A DNA stretch of 7,923 bases from Actinomycetes bacterium (GCA_025964635.1 JAOPYP010000766.1:1-7923), one strand, 5' to 3'. Shown: positions 1 through 5,232, counted from the stretch's first letter. The notes: generated from the letters alone by a model not told the origin. Numbers and translations: made by a program.

Positions 1-1791
1 GGCGAGCCGCGCGGGACCCGCTACAAGTGGCTGGCGCTGTCCAACACCACGCTCGGCATGCTGGCCGCGACGACCAATGCGTCGATCGTCATCATCTCGC
101 TGCCCGCCATCTTCCGCGGCATCCACCTCAACCCGCTGACCCCGGGCAACGTGAGCTACCTGCTCTGGATGCTGATGGGATACCTGGTCGTCTCCGCGGT
201 CCTGGTGGTCACGCTCGGCCGGCTCGGCGACATCTACGGCCGGGTGCGCATGTACAACCTGGGCTTCGCGGTGTTCGCGTTCGGCGCGCTGGCCCTGCCG
301 TTCGACCCCATGTCCGGCGCGGGGGGTGCGCTGTGGCTGATCGGCTGGCGGGTGGTGCAGGCCACCGGCGGCGCGATGCTGATGGCCAACTCCCCCGCCA
401 TCCTGACCGACGCCTTCCCCGCCGACCAGCGCGGCACCGCGATGGGCATCAATCAGGTGGCGGGGATTTCCGGCACGTTCATCGGGCTGATCCTGGGCGG
501 CATCCTGGCCGCGGTGGACTGGCGGCTGGTGTTCATCGTGTCGGTGCCGATCGGCATCGGCGGGGCGATCTGGTCGTACCTGAGCCTGCAGGAGGCCGGG
601 ATCAGGACCAAGGCCCGCATCGACTGGCTGGGGAACGTGACGTTCGCGCTCGGCCTGATCGGGCTGTTGACCGGGATCACCTACGGTATCCAGCCTTACG
701 GCGGGCACGTGATGGGCTGGACCAGCCCGGTGGTGCTGACCGGCCTCATCGGCGGGGTCGCGCTGCTGGTGGCGTTCTGCCTGGTGGAGACGAGGGTGGA
801 ATCCCCCATGTTCGATCTGAGGCTGCTGCGGATCCGGGCATTCGCCGCGGGTAACGCCGCCACGCTGCTCGCCTCGATCGCCCGGGGCGGCCTGCAGTTC
901 ATGCTGATCATCTGGCTGCAGGGCATCTGGCTCATCCTGCACGGCTACAACTACAAGGACACGCCCCTCTGGTCCGGCATCTACCTGCTCCCGCTCACGT
1001 TCGGCTTCATCGTGGCCGGGCCCATCTCGGGCTGGCTGTCGGACCGGCACGGGGCCCGCTGGTTCGCGTCCGGGGGCCTGTTGGTGTCGGCGGCCGCGTT
1101 CGCGGGGCTGCTGGTCTTGCCCACCAACTTCCAGTATCTGGCGTTCGGCACGCTCATCTTCGTGTCCGGGGCCGGCATGGGCCTCTTCTCGGCCCCCAAC
1201 GCGGCCGCCATCATGAACAGCGTCCCCGCCCGCCAGCGCGGCGCCGCCTCCGGCATGCTGGCCACCTTCCAGAACTCCGGGTTCGTGCTGTCCATCGGCA
1301 TCTTCTTCTCGCTGATGATCGCGGGCCTGTCCAGCACGCTGCCGACCACGCTGACCCGGGGGCTGATGTCCCAGGGCGTGCCCGCCGCCGTGGCTCACGA
1401 GATCGGCCAGACCCCGCCGGTGGCCAGCCTGTTCGCCACGTTCCTGGGCTACAACCCGGTGCGCCAGCTGCTCGGCCCGACCGGCGTGCTGGCCCACCTG
1501 CCTGCCCGCAACGTGGCCACCCTGACCGGCAAGCAGTTCTTCCCGCACCTGATCTCCGGGCCCTTCCACCATGGGCTGGTCATCGTGTTCAGCATGGCCA
1601 TCGTCGTGCTGGTCATCGCGGCCGGTGCCTCGCTGCTGCGCGGCGGCCGCTACGTGCACGACGAGCTCGCCATCACGCCGGGGGCAGGCCCGGGCCCGAT
1701 CGCGGACACCGCCCTCGGCGCATCCCCCGACCTCGCGATCGAGGTGACCGCCGAGGTCGCCGACGAGACCACCCGCCACCCTCACCGCTGA
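1..1791 (+). CDS. MFS drug/proton antiporter, DHA2 (EmrB/QacA) type, 5'-truncated by window edge
   Basis: Probably an inner-membrane exporter of hydrophobic or cationic compounds driven by proton influx; the substrate cannot be read from sequence. The frame is open from base 1 (Gly-Glu-Pro-Arg-Gly...), giving 596 residues. The first in-window ATG (58) lies inside transmembrane helix 1 (WLALSNTTLGM...), so the true start is upstream of the window. Visible family marks, in window residue numbers: helix 1 ending in a SIVIISLPAI segment (DHA2 equivalent of 'DATIVNVALP'); loop 2-3 motif A GRLGDIYGRVR near 73-83; a helix-5 motif C-like stretch GISGTFIGLILGG; a second-half ARQRGAASGML loop. The length and about 14 hydrophobic segments fit DHA2. 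A long external loop (about 442-523) precedes the last helix, followed by a roughly 50-residue acidic cytoplasmic tail. The MarR gene begins 209 nt downstream, so shared control is plausible but not shown. Confidence 0.93.
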   Translation, partial: GEPRGTRYKWLALSNTTLGMLAATTNASIVIISLPAIFRGIHLNPLTPGNVSYLLWMLMGYLVVSAVLVVTLGRLGDIYGRVRMYNLGFAVFAFGALALPFDPMSGAGGALWLIGWRVVQATGGAMLMANSPAILTDAFPADQRGTAMGINQVAGISGTFIGLILGGILAAVDWRLVFIVSVPIGIGGAIWSYLSLQEAGIRTKARIDWLGNVTFALGLIGLLTGITYGIQPYGGHVMGWTSPVVLTGLIGGVALLVAFCLVETRVESPMFDLRLLRIRAFAAGNAATLLASIARGGLQFMLIIWLQGIWLILHGYNYKDTPLWSGIYLLPLTFGFIVAGPISGWLSDRHGARWFASGGLLVSAAAFAGLLVLPTNFQYLAFGTLIFVSGAGMGLFSAPNAAAIMNSVPARQRGAASGMLATFQNSGFVLSIGIFFSLMIAGLSSTLPTTLTRGLMSQGVPAAVAHEIGQTPPVASLFATFLGYNPVRQLLGPTGVLAHLPARNVATLTGKQFFPHLISGPFHHGLVIVFSMAIVVLVIAAGASLLRGGRYVHDELAITPGAGPGPIADTALGASPDLAIEVTAEVADETTRHPHR

Positions 1792-1858
1792 CCCACCGAC
1801 CCCGCCCCCGCGCTCTGCGAACCACCAGCCGATTAGTCATATTGATCATGGATTCCGC

Positions 1859-1933
1859 CGACTTTTCCCGCGGAACGTGCGCGTGGGTGTCCGGTTTCCG
1901 CCCATTCCGGCGCACGATGCGCGGGAAAAGTCG
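1859..1933. repeat. Long inverted repeat / 75-nt hairpin between MFS and MarR genes
   Basis: Bases 1859-1872 (CGACTTTTCCCGCG) and 1920-1933 (CGCGGGAAAAGTCG) are exact reverse complements over 14 bp. After a symmetric 3x3 internal loop the arms pair again over 7 bp (1876-1882 with 1910-1916). A possible 4-bp TGGG/CCCA stem lies in the apex. No T-run follows the 3' arm, so it is not a classic intrinsic terminator. It could terminate or stabilise the MFS transcript, act as a paired protein-binding site (arms 61 bp apart, near six helical turns), or be a relic of a small element. No target duplication is visible at its edges. The structure is certain; the role is unknown. Confidence 0.7.
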
Positions 1934-1963
1934 CTGCGGGGCCGACGTTCCCGGGCGACTCAC

Positions 1964-2000
1964 TGGCGAGAGGGCGCCGGTCCGAAATATAGTTAGCTCT
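1964..2000 (+). promoter_or_regulatory. Leaderless promoter of the MarR-ABC operon
   Basis: TATAGT at 1988-1993 matches TATAAT at five of six bases and ends 7 nt before the GTG at 2001. Transcription would therefore start at or next to the start codon. No Shine-Dalgarno precedes the GTG (the preceding bases are AGTTAGCTCT). The -35 region is poor (TGGCGA at 1964-1969, 18-bp spacer). This is typical of actinobacterial leaderless genes. The box overlaps an A/T-rich AAATATAGTTAG stretch where a MarR repressor could bind and self-regulate; that part is inference. Confidence 0.6.
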
Positions 2001-2480
2001 GTGAACGACATGGTGGCTGCGGGAGGGCCTGCGGGCGGGGCGTCGCGGGCGGAGGCGGCGGAGCTGCTGGCCACGATCAGCGCGGTGCGGCGGACCACCC
2101 GCCGCGCGGTCCGGCATGCCTGGGCCACCAAGCCGCTGCCGACCGCGCAGAGCGAGCTGCTCCGGCTGATCGCCTCCCGGCCCGGTATCTGCGTCGCCGA
2201 CGCCGCGCACGAGCTGCGGCTCGCCCCGAACACGGTGAGCACCCTGGTCGGCCGCCTGGCCGAACAGGACCTGCTGCACCGCGAGCGGTCGCTGCCGGAC
2301 AGCCGCTCCGTCCGGCTCACGATCACGGACAAGGCCCGCCGGCGGCTCGAGGAATGGCGCGACCTGCGGGCCGAGCTGGCCAGCGAGGTGCTCGCCGAGA
2401 TGACCGAGGACGACCGGCGCGCGCTGGCCGGCGCGATCCCGGCCCTGATCCGGCTGGCCGAGAGGATGGAGCAGCGATGA
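2001..2480 (+). CDS. MarR-family transcriptional regulator
   Basis: Predicted 159-residue winged-helix dimeric repressor that probably controls the efflux genes around it. Seen: an N-terminal helix (about 15-43) for dimerisation; helix-turn-helix with ITSRPGI-like 'IASRPGICVADAAHEL' at 57-72 and recognition helix LAPNTVSTLVGRLAEQ at 74-89; wing RERSLPDSRSVRLTIT at 94-109 with the conserved D-x-R (D100, R102); and C-terminal dimerisation helices (116-158). Length is normal for MarR (140-170). The GTG at 2001 was chosen because a TATAGT box lies 7 nt upstream. ATG 2010 is a close alternative that would remove three residues. The same frame is open back to 1842, but that extension crosses the hairpin and uses codons such as ATA and AGT just before 2001. 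The gene overlaps the next by ATGA, so it is co-translated with the ABC ATPase. The ligand is unknown. Confidence 0.9.
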   Translation: MNDMVAAGGPAGGASRAEAAELLATISAVRRTTRRAVRHAWATKPLPTAQSELLRLIASRPGICVADAAHELRLAPNTVSTLVGRLAEQDLLHRERSLPDSRSVRLTITDKARRRLEEWRDLRAELASEVLAEMTEDDRRALAGAIPALIRLAERMEQR

Positions 2481-3397
2481 GCCTGGAACCCGGCGCGGCG
2501 GTTACCGGCCAGCCCGCGGGAGGCGCGGGCGTCACCGCTCAGCCCACGGTCACCGGCCAGCCGCCTCCTGCCGGGACCGGCCTGGCCGTGGCCGAGCCCG
2601 CGGTGAGCTGCGCCGGCGTCACCTACCGGTTCGGCGACCACGTCGCGGTGAACCTGGTGGACCTGACCATTCAGCCCGGCGAGACCTTCGGCCTGCTCGG
2701 CCCCAACGGGGCCGGCAAGACGACCACCATCCGCATGCTGGTCACCCTGCTCAAGCCGATGGCCGGGCGGATCAGCGTGTTCGGCGCGAACACCGCCACG
2801 CAGCCCATGCGGGTCCGCCGGATGATCGGCTACGTCCCGCAACTCCTGTCCGCCGACGGGTCGCTGACCGGCCGGGAGAACGTGGAACTGTTCGCCCGGC
2901 TGTTCGACGTGCCGCGCGGCGGGCGCGCCCAGCGGGTAGAGGAGGCGCTGGCCGCGATGGGCCTGACCGAACCCGCGGGGCGCCTCGTCAAGACCTACTC
3001 CGGCGGGATGGTGCGGCGGCTGGAACTCGCACAGGCCCTGGTCAACGCGCCGCGGCTGCTGGTGCTGGACGAGCCGACCGTCGGCCTGGACCCGATAGCC
3101 CGCTCCGACGTGTGGGAGCACATCACCCGGCTCCGCGAGCGGGCCGGGATGACGGTGCTGATGACCACGCATCACATGGAAGAGGCCGACCTGTATTGCG
3201 ACCGCGTCTCGCTCATGCACAGCGGCCGGGTGCAGGCCACCGACAGCCCGGCGAACCTGAAGGCCCTGCTCGGCCCGGTTGCCTCGCTCGACGACGTGTT
3301 CCGCCACTTCACCGGCGGGACGCTGGATGGTGACACCGCGAAAGGAGGCATCCGTGACGTCCGTCGCGCCCGGCGCACCGCCCGCCGTCTCGGCTGA
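2477..3397 (+). CDS. ABC transporter ATP-binding protein, DrrA-like drug exporter subunit
   Basis: Cytoplasmic ATPase that should pair with the permease encoded next to energise export of a drug or other hydrophobic compound. The 306 residues contain a Pro/Gly/Ala-rich, probably disordered N-terminal extension (about 1-40). The nucleotide-binding domain follows: Walker A GPNGAGKT at 75-82, Q-loop Q122 (YVPQ), signature SGG at 175-177 (YSGGM), Walker B LLVLDEP at 194-200, D-loop GLD at 203-205, and switch histidine H232 in a TTHHMEEA segment. All catalytic elements are intact. A short C-terminal segment (about 265-306) is typical of the DrrA group. ATG 2477 overlaps the MarR stop (ATGA) and has GGAG at 2468-2471. 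An upstream start in the same frame at 2354 is a shadow inside the MarR gene. The last 44 nt overlap the permease gene and contain its ribosome binding site. The substrate is not readable from sequence. Confidence 0.93.
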   Translation: MSLEPGAAVTGQPAGGAGVTAQPTVTGQPPPAGTGLAVAEPAVSCAGVTYRFGDHVAVNLVDLTIQPGETFGLLGPNGAGKTTTIRMLVTLLKPMAGRISVFGANTATQPMRVRRMIGYVPQLLSADGSLTGRENVELFARLFDVPRGGRAQRVEEALAAMGLTEPAGRLVKTYSGGMVRRLELAQALVNAPRLLVLDEPTVGLDPIARSDVWEHITRLRERAGMTVLMTTHHMEEADLYCDRVSLMHSGRVQATDSPANLKALLGPVASLDDVFRHFTGGTLDGDTAKGGIRDVRRARRTARRLG

Positions 3398-4196
3398 TCA
3401 GGGGTGGGCGCCCGGCAGCGGCCGGGTCGGCCTGCGCCAGCTGCTCAGCCGGATGCTCACGCTGTGCTGGGTGGAGCTGCGCAAGCTGCGGCACGACCGC
3501 ACCGAGCTCTACACCCGGGCCATCCAGCCAGCGCTGTGGCTGCTCATCTTCGGTGAGACGTTCACCAGGATCCATGCCATTCAGACCCCGAACGGGATCC
3601 CTTACCTCGCCTATCTCGCACCGGGGATCCTCGCGCAGTCAGCGCTGTTCGTGGCCATCTTCTACGGCATCCAGATCATCTGGGAACGGGACGCGGGAGT
3701 GCTGGCCAAGCTCATGGTCACGCCCACCCCGCGCTCGGCGCTGATCACCGGTAAGGCCTTCGCCGCCGGGCTCCGGTCGCTCGTCCAGGGCGTGGTAATC
3801 GTCGTGCTCGCCGCCATCCTCGGCGTGGCAATGACCGGCAACCCGCTGAAGCTGCTGGCCGCCGCCTGCGTGGTGGTGCTGGGCTCGGCGTTCTTCTCCT
3901 GCCTGTCCATGTCGATCGCGGGCGTGGCCCTGAGCCGGGACCGGCTGATGGGCATCGGTCAGGCGATCACCATGCCGCTGTTCTTCAGCTCCAACGCGCT
4001 GTACCCGACCCGGCTGATGCCAGGCTGGCTGCAGGCGATCAGCAAGGTCAACCCGCTGTCCTACGAGGTGGACGCGCTGCGCGGGCTGCTCATCGGGGTC
4101 CCGACCAACCTCGGGCTGGACGTGAGCGTGCTGGTCGCCGCGGCCGTCGCGGGCGTGGTCGTGGCCTCGGCCCTGCTGCCCCGCCTGGCGAAGTGA
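3354..4196 (+). CDS. ABC-2 type permease, DrrB-like
   Basis: Membrane partner of the preceding ATPase. The 280-residue protein has an N-terminal cytoplasmic tail (about 1-55, with the amphipathic WVELRKLRHDRTE segment usual before helix 1 in this family). Six hydrophobic segments follow: around 56-70 (AIQPALWLLIFGETF), 92-115, a third after SLVQG, a fourth CVVVLGSAFFSCLSMSIAG, a fifth with the family-typical PLFFSSNALYP, and a C-terminal LVAAAVAGVVVASALL. The segment NPLSYEVDALRGL is a recognisable ABC2_membrane/DrrB signature. The GTG at 3354 was chosen because AAAGGAGG (3341-3348) precedes it by 5 nt, inside the ATPase gene; the longer frame from 3279 has no such site. The 44-nt overlap with the ATPase implies coupled translation and balanced stoichiometry. 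Probable substrates are drugs, lipids or a small peptide; none is proven. Confidence 0.92.
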   Translation: MTSVAPGAPPAVSADQGWAPGSGRVGLRQLLSRMLTLCWVELRKLRHDRTELYTRAIQPALWLLIFGETFTRIHAIQTPNGIPYLAYLAPGILAQSALFVAIFYGIQIIWERDAGVLAKLMVTPTPRSALITGKAFAAGLRSLVQGVVIVVLAAILGVAMTGNPLKLLAAACVVVLGSAFFSCLSMSIAGVALSRDRLMGIGQAITMPLFFSSNALYPTRLMPGWLQAISKVNPLSYEVDALRGLLIGVPTNLGLDVSVLVAAAVAGVVVASALLPRLAK

Positions 4197-4204
4197 GTGC
4201 GCCG

Positions 4205-4224
4205 GGCGGGCGGCCCGGCCCGCC
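4205..4224 (+). terminator. GC-rich hairpin after ABC operon
   Basis: GGCGGGC (4205-4211) pairs with GCCCGCC (4218-4224) over 7 bp with a 6-nt loop, starting 8 nt after the permease stop. No U-run follows (TAATCC), which is common for actinomycete terminators. It would separate the ABC operon from the small peptide gene downstream. Role inferred from position and fold only. Confidence 0.4.
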
Positions 4225-4246
4225 TAATCCGCACCCGGTATCCCGG

Positions 4247-4307
4247 TTTGACGGTTACCGGATGCTTTCACTTGAATAAGGAATATTTGAATTCCATTAC
4301 CGTCAAA
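4247..4307. promoter_or_regulatory. A/T-rich region with 9-bp inverted repeat (possible operator or extra promoter)
   Basis: TTTGACGGT (4247-4255) and ACCGTCAAA (4299-4307) are exact inverted copies flanking an A/T-rich core. A nested GGAAT/ATTCC pair lies at 4280-4284 / 4291-4295. The stretch 4261-4320 is only 37% G+C by count, far below its surroundings. Each arm carries a -35-like TTGACG, one on each strand. On the plus strand TTGACG (4248-4253) lies 18 bp before TTGAAT (4272-4277), a weak -10. TTACCG occurs three times nearby (4255-4260, 4297-4302, 4376-4381). It may be a regulator binding site or a weak second promoter for the peptide gene. The repeats are seen directly; the function is a guess. 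Confidence 0.4.
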
Positions 4308-4389
4308 ATAGGGGTTAGCCAGAGCGGTTGTTTGGCGCCTATCATGAAGCCTTTTAAACTGGAATGACGTCTGCTTTACCGTGATGTGG

Positions 4390-4418
4390 TTGACAGGCTT
4401 ATTCGGATTGTCCATAGT
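4390..4418 (+). promoter_or_regulatory. Consensus housekeeping promoter of the small-peptide gene
   Basis: TTGACA (4390-4395, 6/6 match to the -35 consensus), a spacer of exactly 17 bp, then CATAGT (4413-4418, 4/6 match to TATAAT). Transcription should start near 4425, giving a leader of about 75 nt before the ATG at 4499. It is the best -35/-10 pair I found in the window and lies in its A/T-rich stretch. Confidence 0.65.
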
Positions 4419-4423
4419 GGTCA

Positions 4424-4490
4424 GCGGATTCTCGCACCGCCGGAGACGGCAAACCGGGAATCTGCAACATGTCCGCAACCGATCGGGGGG
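4424..4490 (+). promoter_or_regulatory. Structured 5' leader and ribosome binding site of the small-peptide gene
   Basis: The predicted leader can fold into GCCG-GAGA-CGGC (4439-4450), a 4-bp stem capped by a GNRA-type tetraloop. An outer 5-bp pairing GCGGA (4424-4428) / TCCGC (4472-4476) can enclose it. The palindrome CCGATCGG (4479-4486) overlaps the start of the six-G Shine-Dalgarno (4485-4490), so pairing there could hide the ribosome binding site. It matches no riboswitch class I recognise. The pairings are short, and translational control is inference. Confidence 0.3.
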
Positions 4491-4498
4491 AATTCAGA

Positions 4499-4585
4499 AT
4501 GCTGACGACACTTCTGGCAGGCCTGGGGACCGCACTGTCCGACGTCCTCGGCACGGTAGGCGCCCTGCTGGGCGGCCTGCTGTAA
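4499..4585 (+). CDS. 28-residue Leu/Gly-rich amphipathic or membrane peptide, unknown function
   Basis: Reading frame of 28 codons plus TAA, starting MLTTLLAGLGTALSD and ending LLGGLL. Support for a real gene: TTGACA-17-CATAGT promoter at 4390-4418; GGGGGG at 4485-4490 placed 8 nt before the ATG; a terminator hairpin 15 nt after the stop; 82% G/C at third positions. Composition is 10 Leu, 6 Gly, 4 Thr, 3 Ala, 2 Val, and single Met, Ser and Asp15 (the only charged residue). As a helix, positions 2, 6, 9, 13, 16, 20, 23 and 27 are all Leu or Val in a strict 4-3 spacing. The opposite face is Gly, Ala, Thr, Ser and Asp. There is no leader, cysteine or double-glycine cleavage context suggesting processing. 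I do not recognise a family. Possibilities are a membrane-inserting toxin, a phenol-soluble-modulin-like or leaderless bacteriocin-like peptide, or a small regulator of a membrane protein. Confidence 0.68.
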   Translation: MLTTLLAGLGTALSDVLGTVGALLGGLL

Positions 4586-4599
4586 CAGCAGAACGCGTG

Positions 4600-4640
4600 A
4601 CGGTGGGCCTGCTCGCCCGGGAGGCGACCAGGCCCACCGT
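4600..4640 (+). terminator. Long stem-loop terminator after the small-peptide gene
   Basis: ACGGTGGGCCTG (4600-4611) pairs perfectly with CAGGCCCACCGT (4629-4640). After one C-C mismatch the stem continues TCGCC/GGCGA (4613-4617 with 4623-4627) to a 5-nt loop, giving 17 pairs in all. A moderately T-rich tail follows (TTGGCGTAATCGTTTCTTC). Position and strength fit an intrinsic terminator. It lies between two converging genes and may serve both. Confidence 0.75.
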
Positions 4641-4664
4641 TGGCGTAATCGTTTCTTCGGCGCT

Positions 4665-4704
4665 GCTCCCCGCCCGGCCAAGCAGCTCCCCGCTCCCCGC
4701 CCGG
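4665..4704. repeat. Two 13-bp direct repeats
   Basis: GCTCCCCGCCCGG occurs at 4665-4677 and 4692-4704, 27 bp apart, just beyond the 3' end of the minus-strand gene. It may be a chance result of biased composition or a small slippage product. No function is apparent. Confidence 0.4.
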
Positions 4705-4705
4705 A

Positions 4706-4978
4706 TTAGTCGGGGGGCTCGGCTACCGGGCCCTCGTGCGGCTCCGCCGTCCGGCCCAGCACGGCACGCAGCAGCATCTCCGCCGCGTCGGCCGCAATGC
4801 GCGCCGTGACCACGTTGGTGTGGGCACGGTCGAGGTTGCCGAGCGCAATGCAGTCGAACGCCACCTGGGCGTCGTGCACGGCCAGCTCGAGCTGACGGGA
4901 AGCCTCGTCCAGGCTGATCGCCTGCTCGTCGCCGGTCGGGACCCTCATCTCCTGCTCGTCACTGCCTGGGATACTCAC
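4706..4978 (-). CDS. Hypothetical 90-residue helical protein
   Basis: I do not recognise this protein. From the GTG at 4978 it runs 90 residues to a TAA at 4708-4706. An acidic, probably flexible N-terminus (1-20, with two D-E-Q motifs at 7-9 and 17-19) is followed by two predicted helices. These are about 21-45 (ISLDEASRQLELAVHDAQVA...) and 49-76 (LDRAHTNVVTARIAADAAEM...), with a loop at Gly47-Asn48. The tail is Pro/Glu-rich (77-90). One cysteine (C43) and no membrane segment are present, so it is probably a small cytoplasmic helical-hairpin or oligomerising protein. Start choice: AGGAGGGAGAGGG (4993-4981) lies just upstream of the GTG. ATG 4948 would give an 80-residue version, and the open frame to 5098 has Arg/Pro-rich, non-coding-looking sequence. 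It is divergent from the fumarase gene (265 nt between starts) and convergent with the small-peptide gene. Confidence 0.6.
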   Translation of the reverse strand: MSIPGSDEQEMRVPTGDEQAISLDEASRQLELAVHDAQVAFDCIALGNLDRAHTNVVTARIAADAAEMLLRAVLGRTAEPHEGPVAEPPD

Positions 4979-5071
4979 GGCCCTCTCCCTCCTGGCCCGG
5001 ACCCGCTCCATTGGCTGGCGAGGCGGGGCGCGCCGGGGGCGTGTCCCCTCCGAGCCAGCGATCCCGGGGTT

Positions 5072-5090
5072 CCGGGGGTTTGTCCCCCGG
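5072..5090. other. Hairpin in the divergent promoter region
   Basis: CCGGGGG (5072-5078) pairs with CCCCCGG (5084-5090) over a TTTGT loop. It lies between the minus-strand small gene and the fumarase gene, so it is upstream of both and is not an expected terminator for either. It could be a regulator site or a leader structure. The rest of 4979-5243 shows no recognised binding site. Confidence 0.35.
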
Positions 5091-5200
5091 GCTAGCACCG
5101 CCGGGATGGGACACCTTTACCCGGGGGAAAGGCGGCCATGCAGCCCAGCGGGGCCTGGTCAGGTACGCGTGCCCGGCGCCGCGGCATGCTGATGCGGATC

Positions 5201-5232
5201 TACGATGAAATGACACCGCAGCCACCAGGAGG
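5201..5232 (+). promoter_or_regulatory. Likely -10 box and ribosome binding site of the fumarase gene
   Basis: TACGAT (5201-5206) fits TANNNT, without a convincing -35 at 17-18 bp. Transcription would start near 5213. AGGAGG (5227-5232) lies 11 nt before the ATG at 5244, a long but workable spacing, and supports that start. Confidence 0.4.

Noticed and set aside
27..854. 275-residue plus-strand frame overlapping the MFS gene
   Set aside because: His/Arg/Pro-rich out-of-frame translation of the MFS gene; no hydrophobic segments or motifs.
1859..1933. Intrinsic terminator of the MFS gene
   Set aside because: Stem is strong but lies 68 nt after the stop and lacks a T-run on its 3' side; kept as a repeat of unknown role.
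1842..2000. N-terminal extension of MarR to TTG 1842 or ATG 1848
   Set aside because: It would run through the 75-nt hairpin, add residues unlike MarR proteins, use atypical codons near 1985-2000, and ignore the TATAGT box placed 7 nt before GTG 2001.
1673..3307. 544-residue open frame on the minus strand
   Set aside because: It lies antisense to the MFS tail, MarR and ABC ATPase genes, which carry clear family motifs. Its Arg/Gly/Pro/His-rich translation is typical of a high-GC shadow frame.
3279..3353. Longer permease start at 3279
   Set aside because: No ribosome binding site there, and the extra residues are shadow sequence of the ATPase. AAAGGAGG before GTG 3354 is decisive.
4224..4478. 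84-residue minus-strand frame in the A/T-rich region
   Set aside because: TTG start, no Shine-Dalgarno, no recognisable composition or motif; it overlaps the plus-strand promoter and leader.
4424..4490. Known riboswitch (c-di-AMP or cobalamin type) in the peptide leader
   Set aside because: Repeated GCAAACC/GCAACC motifs drew attention, but the conserved cores of those classes are not present.
4381..4809. 142-residue plus-strand frame starting MMWLTGLFGLSIVVSG
   Set aside because: The start looks like a small membrane peptide, but there is no ribosome binding site, it lies on the promoter, and it continues into Arg/Pro-rich shadow sequence through the peptide gene and terminator.
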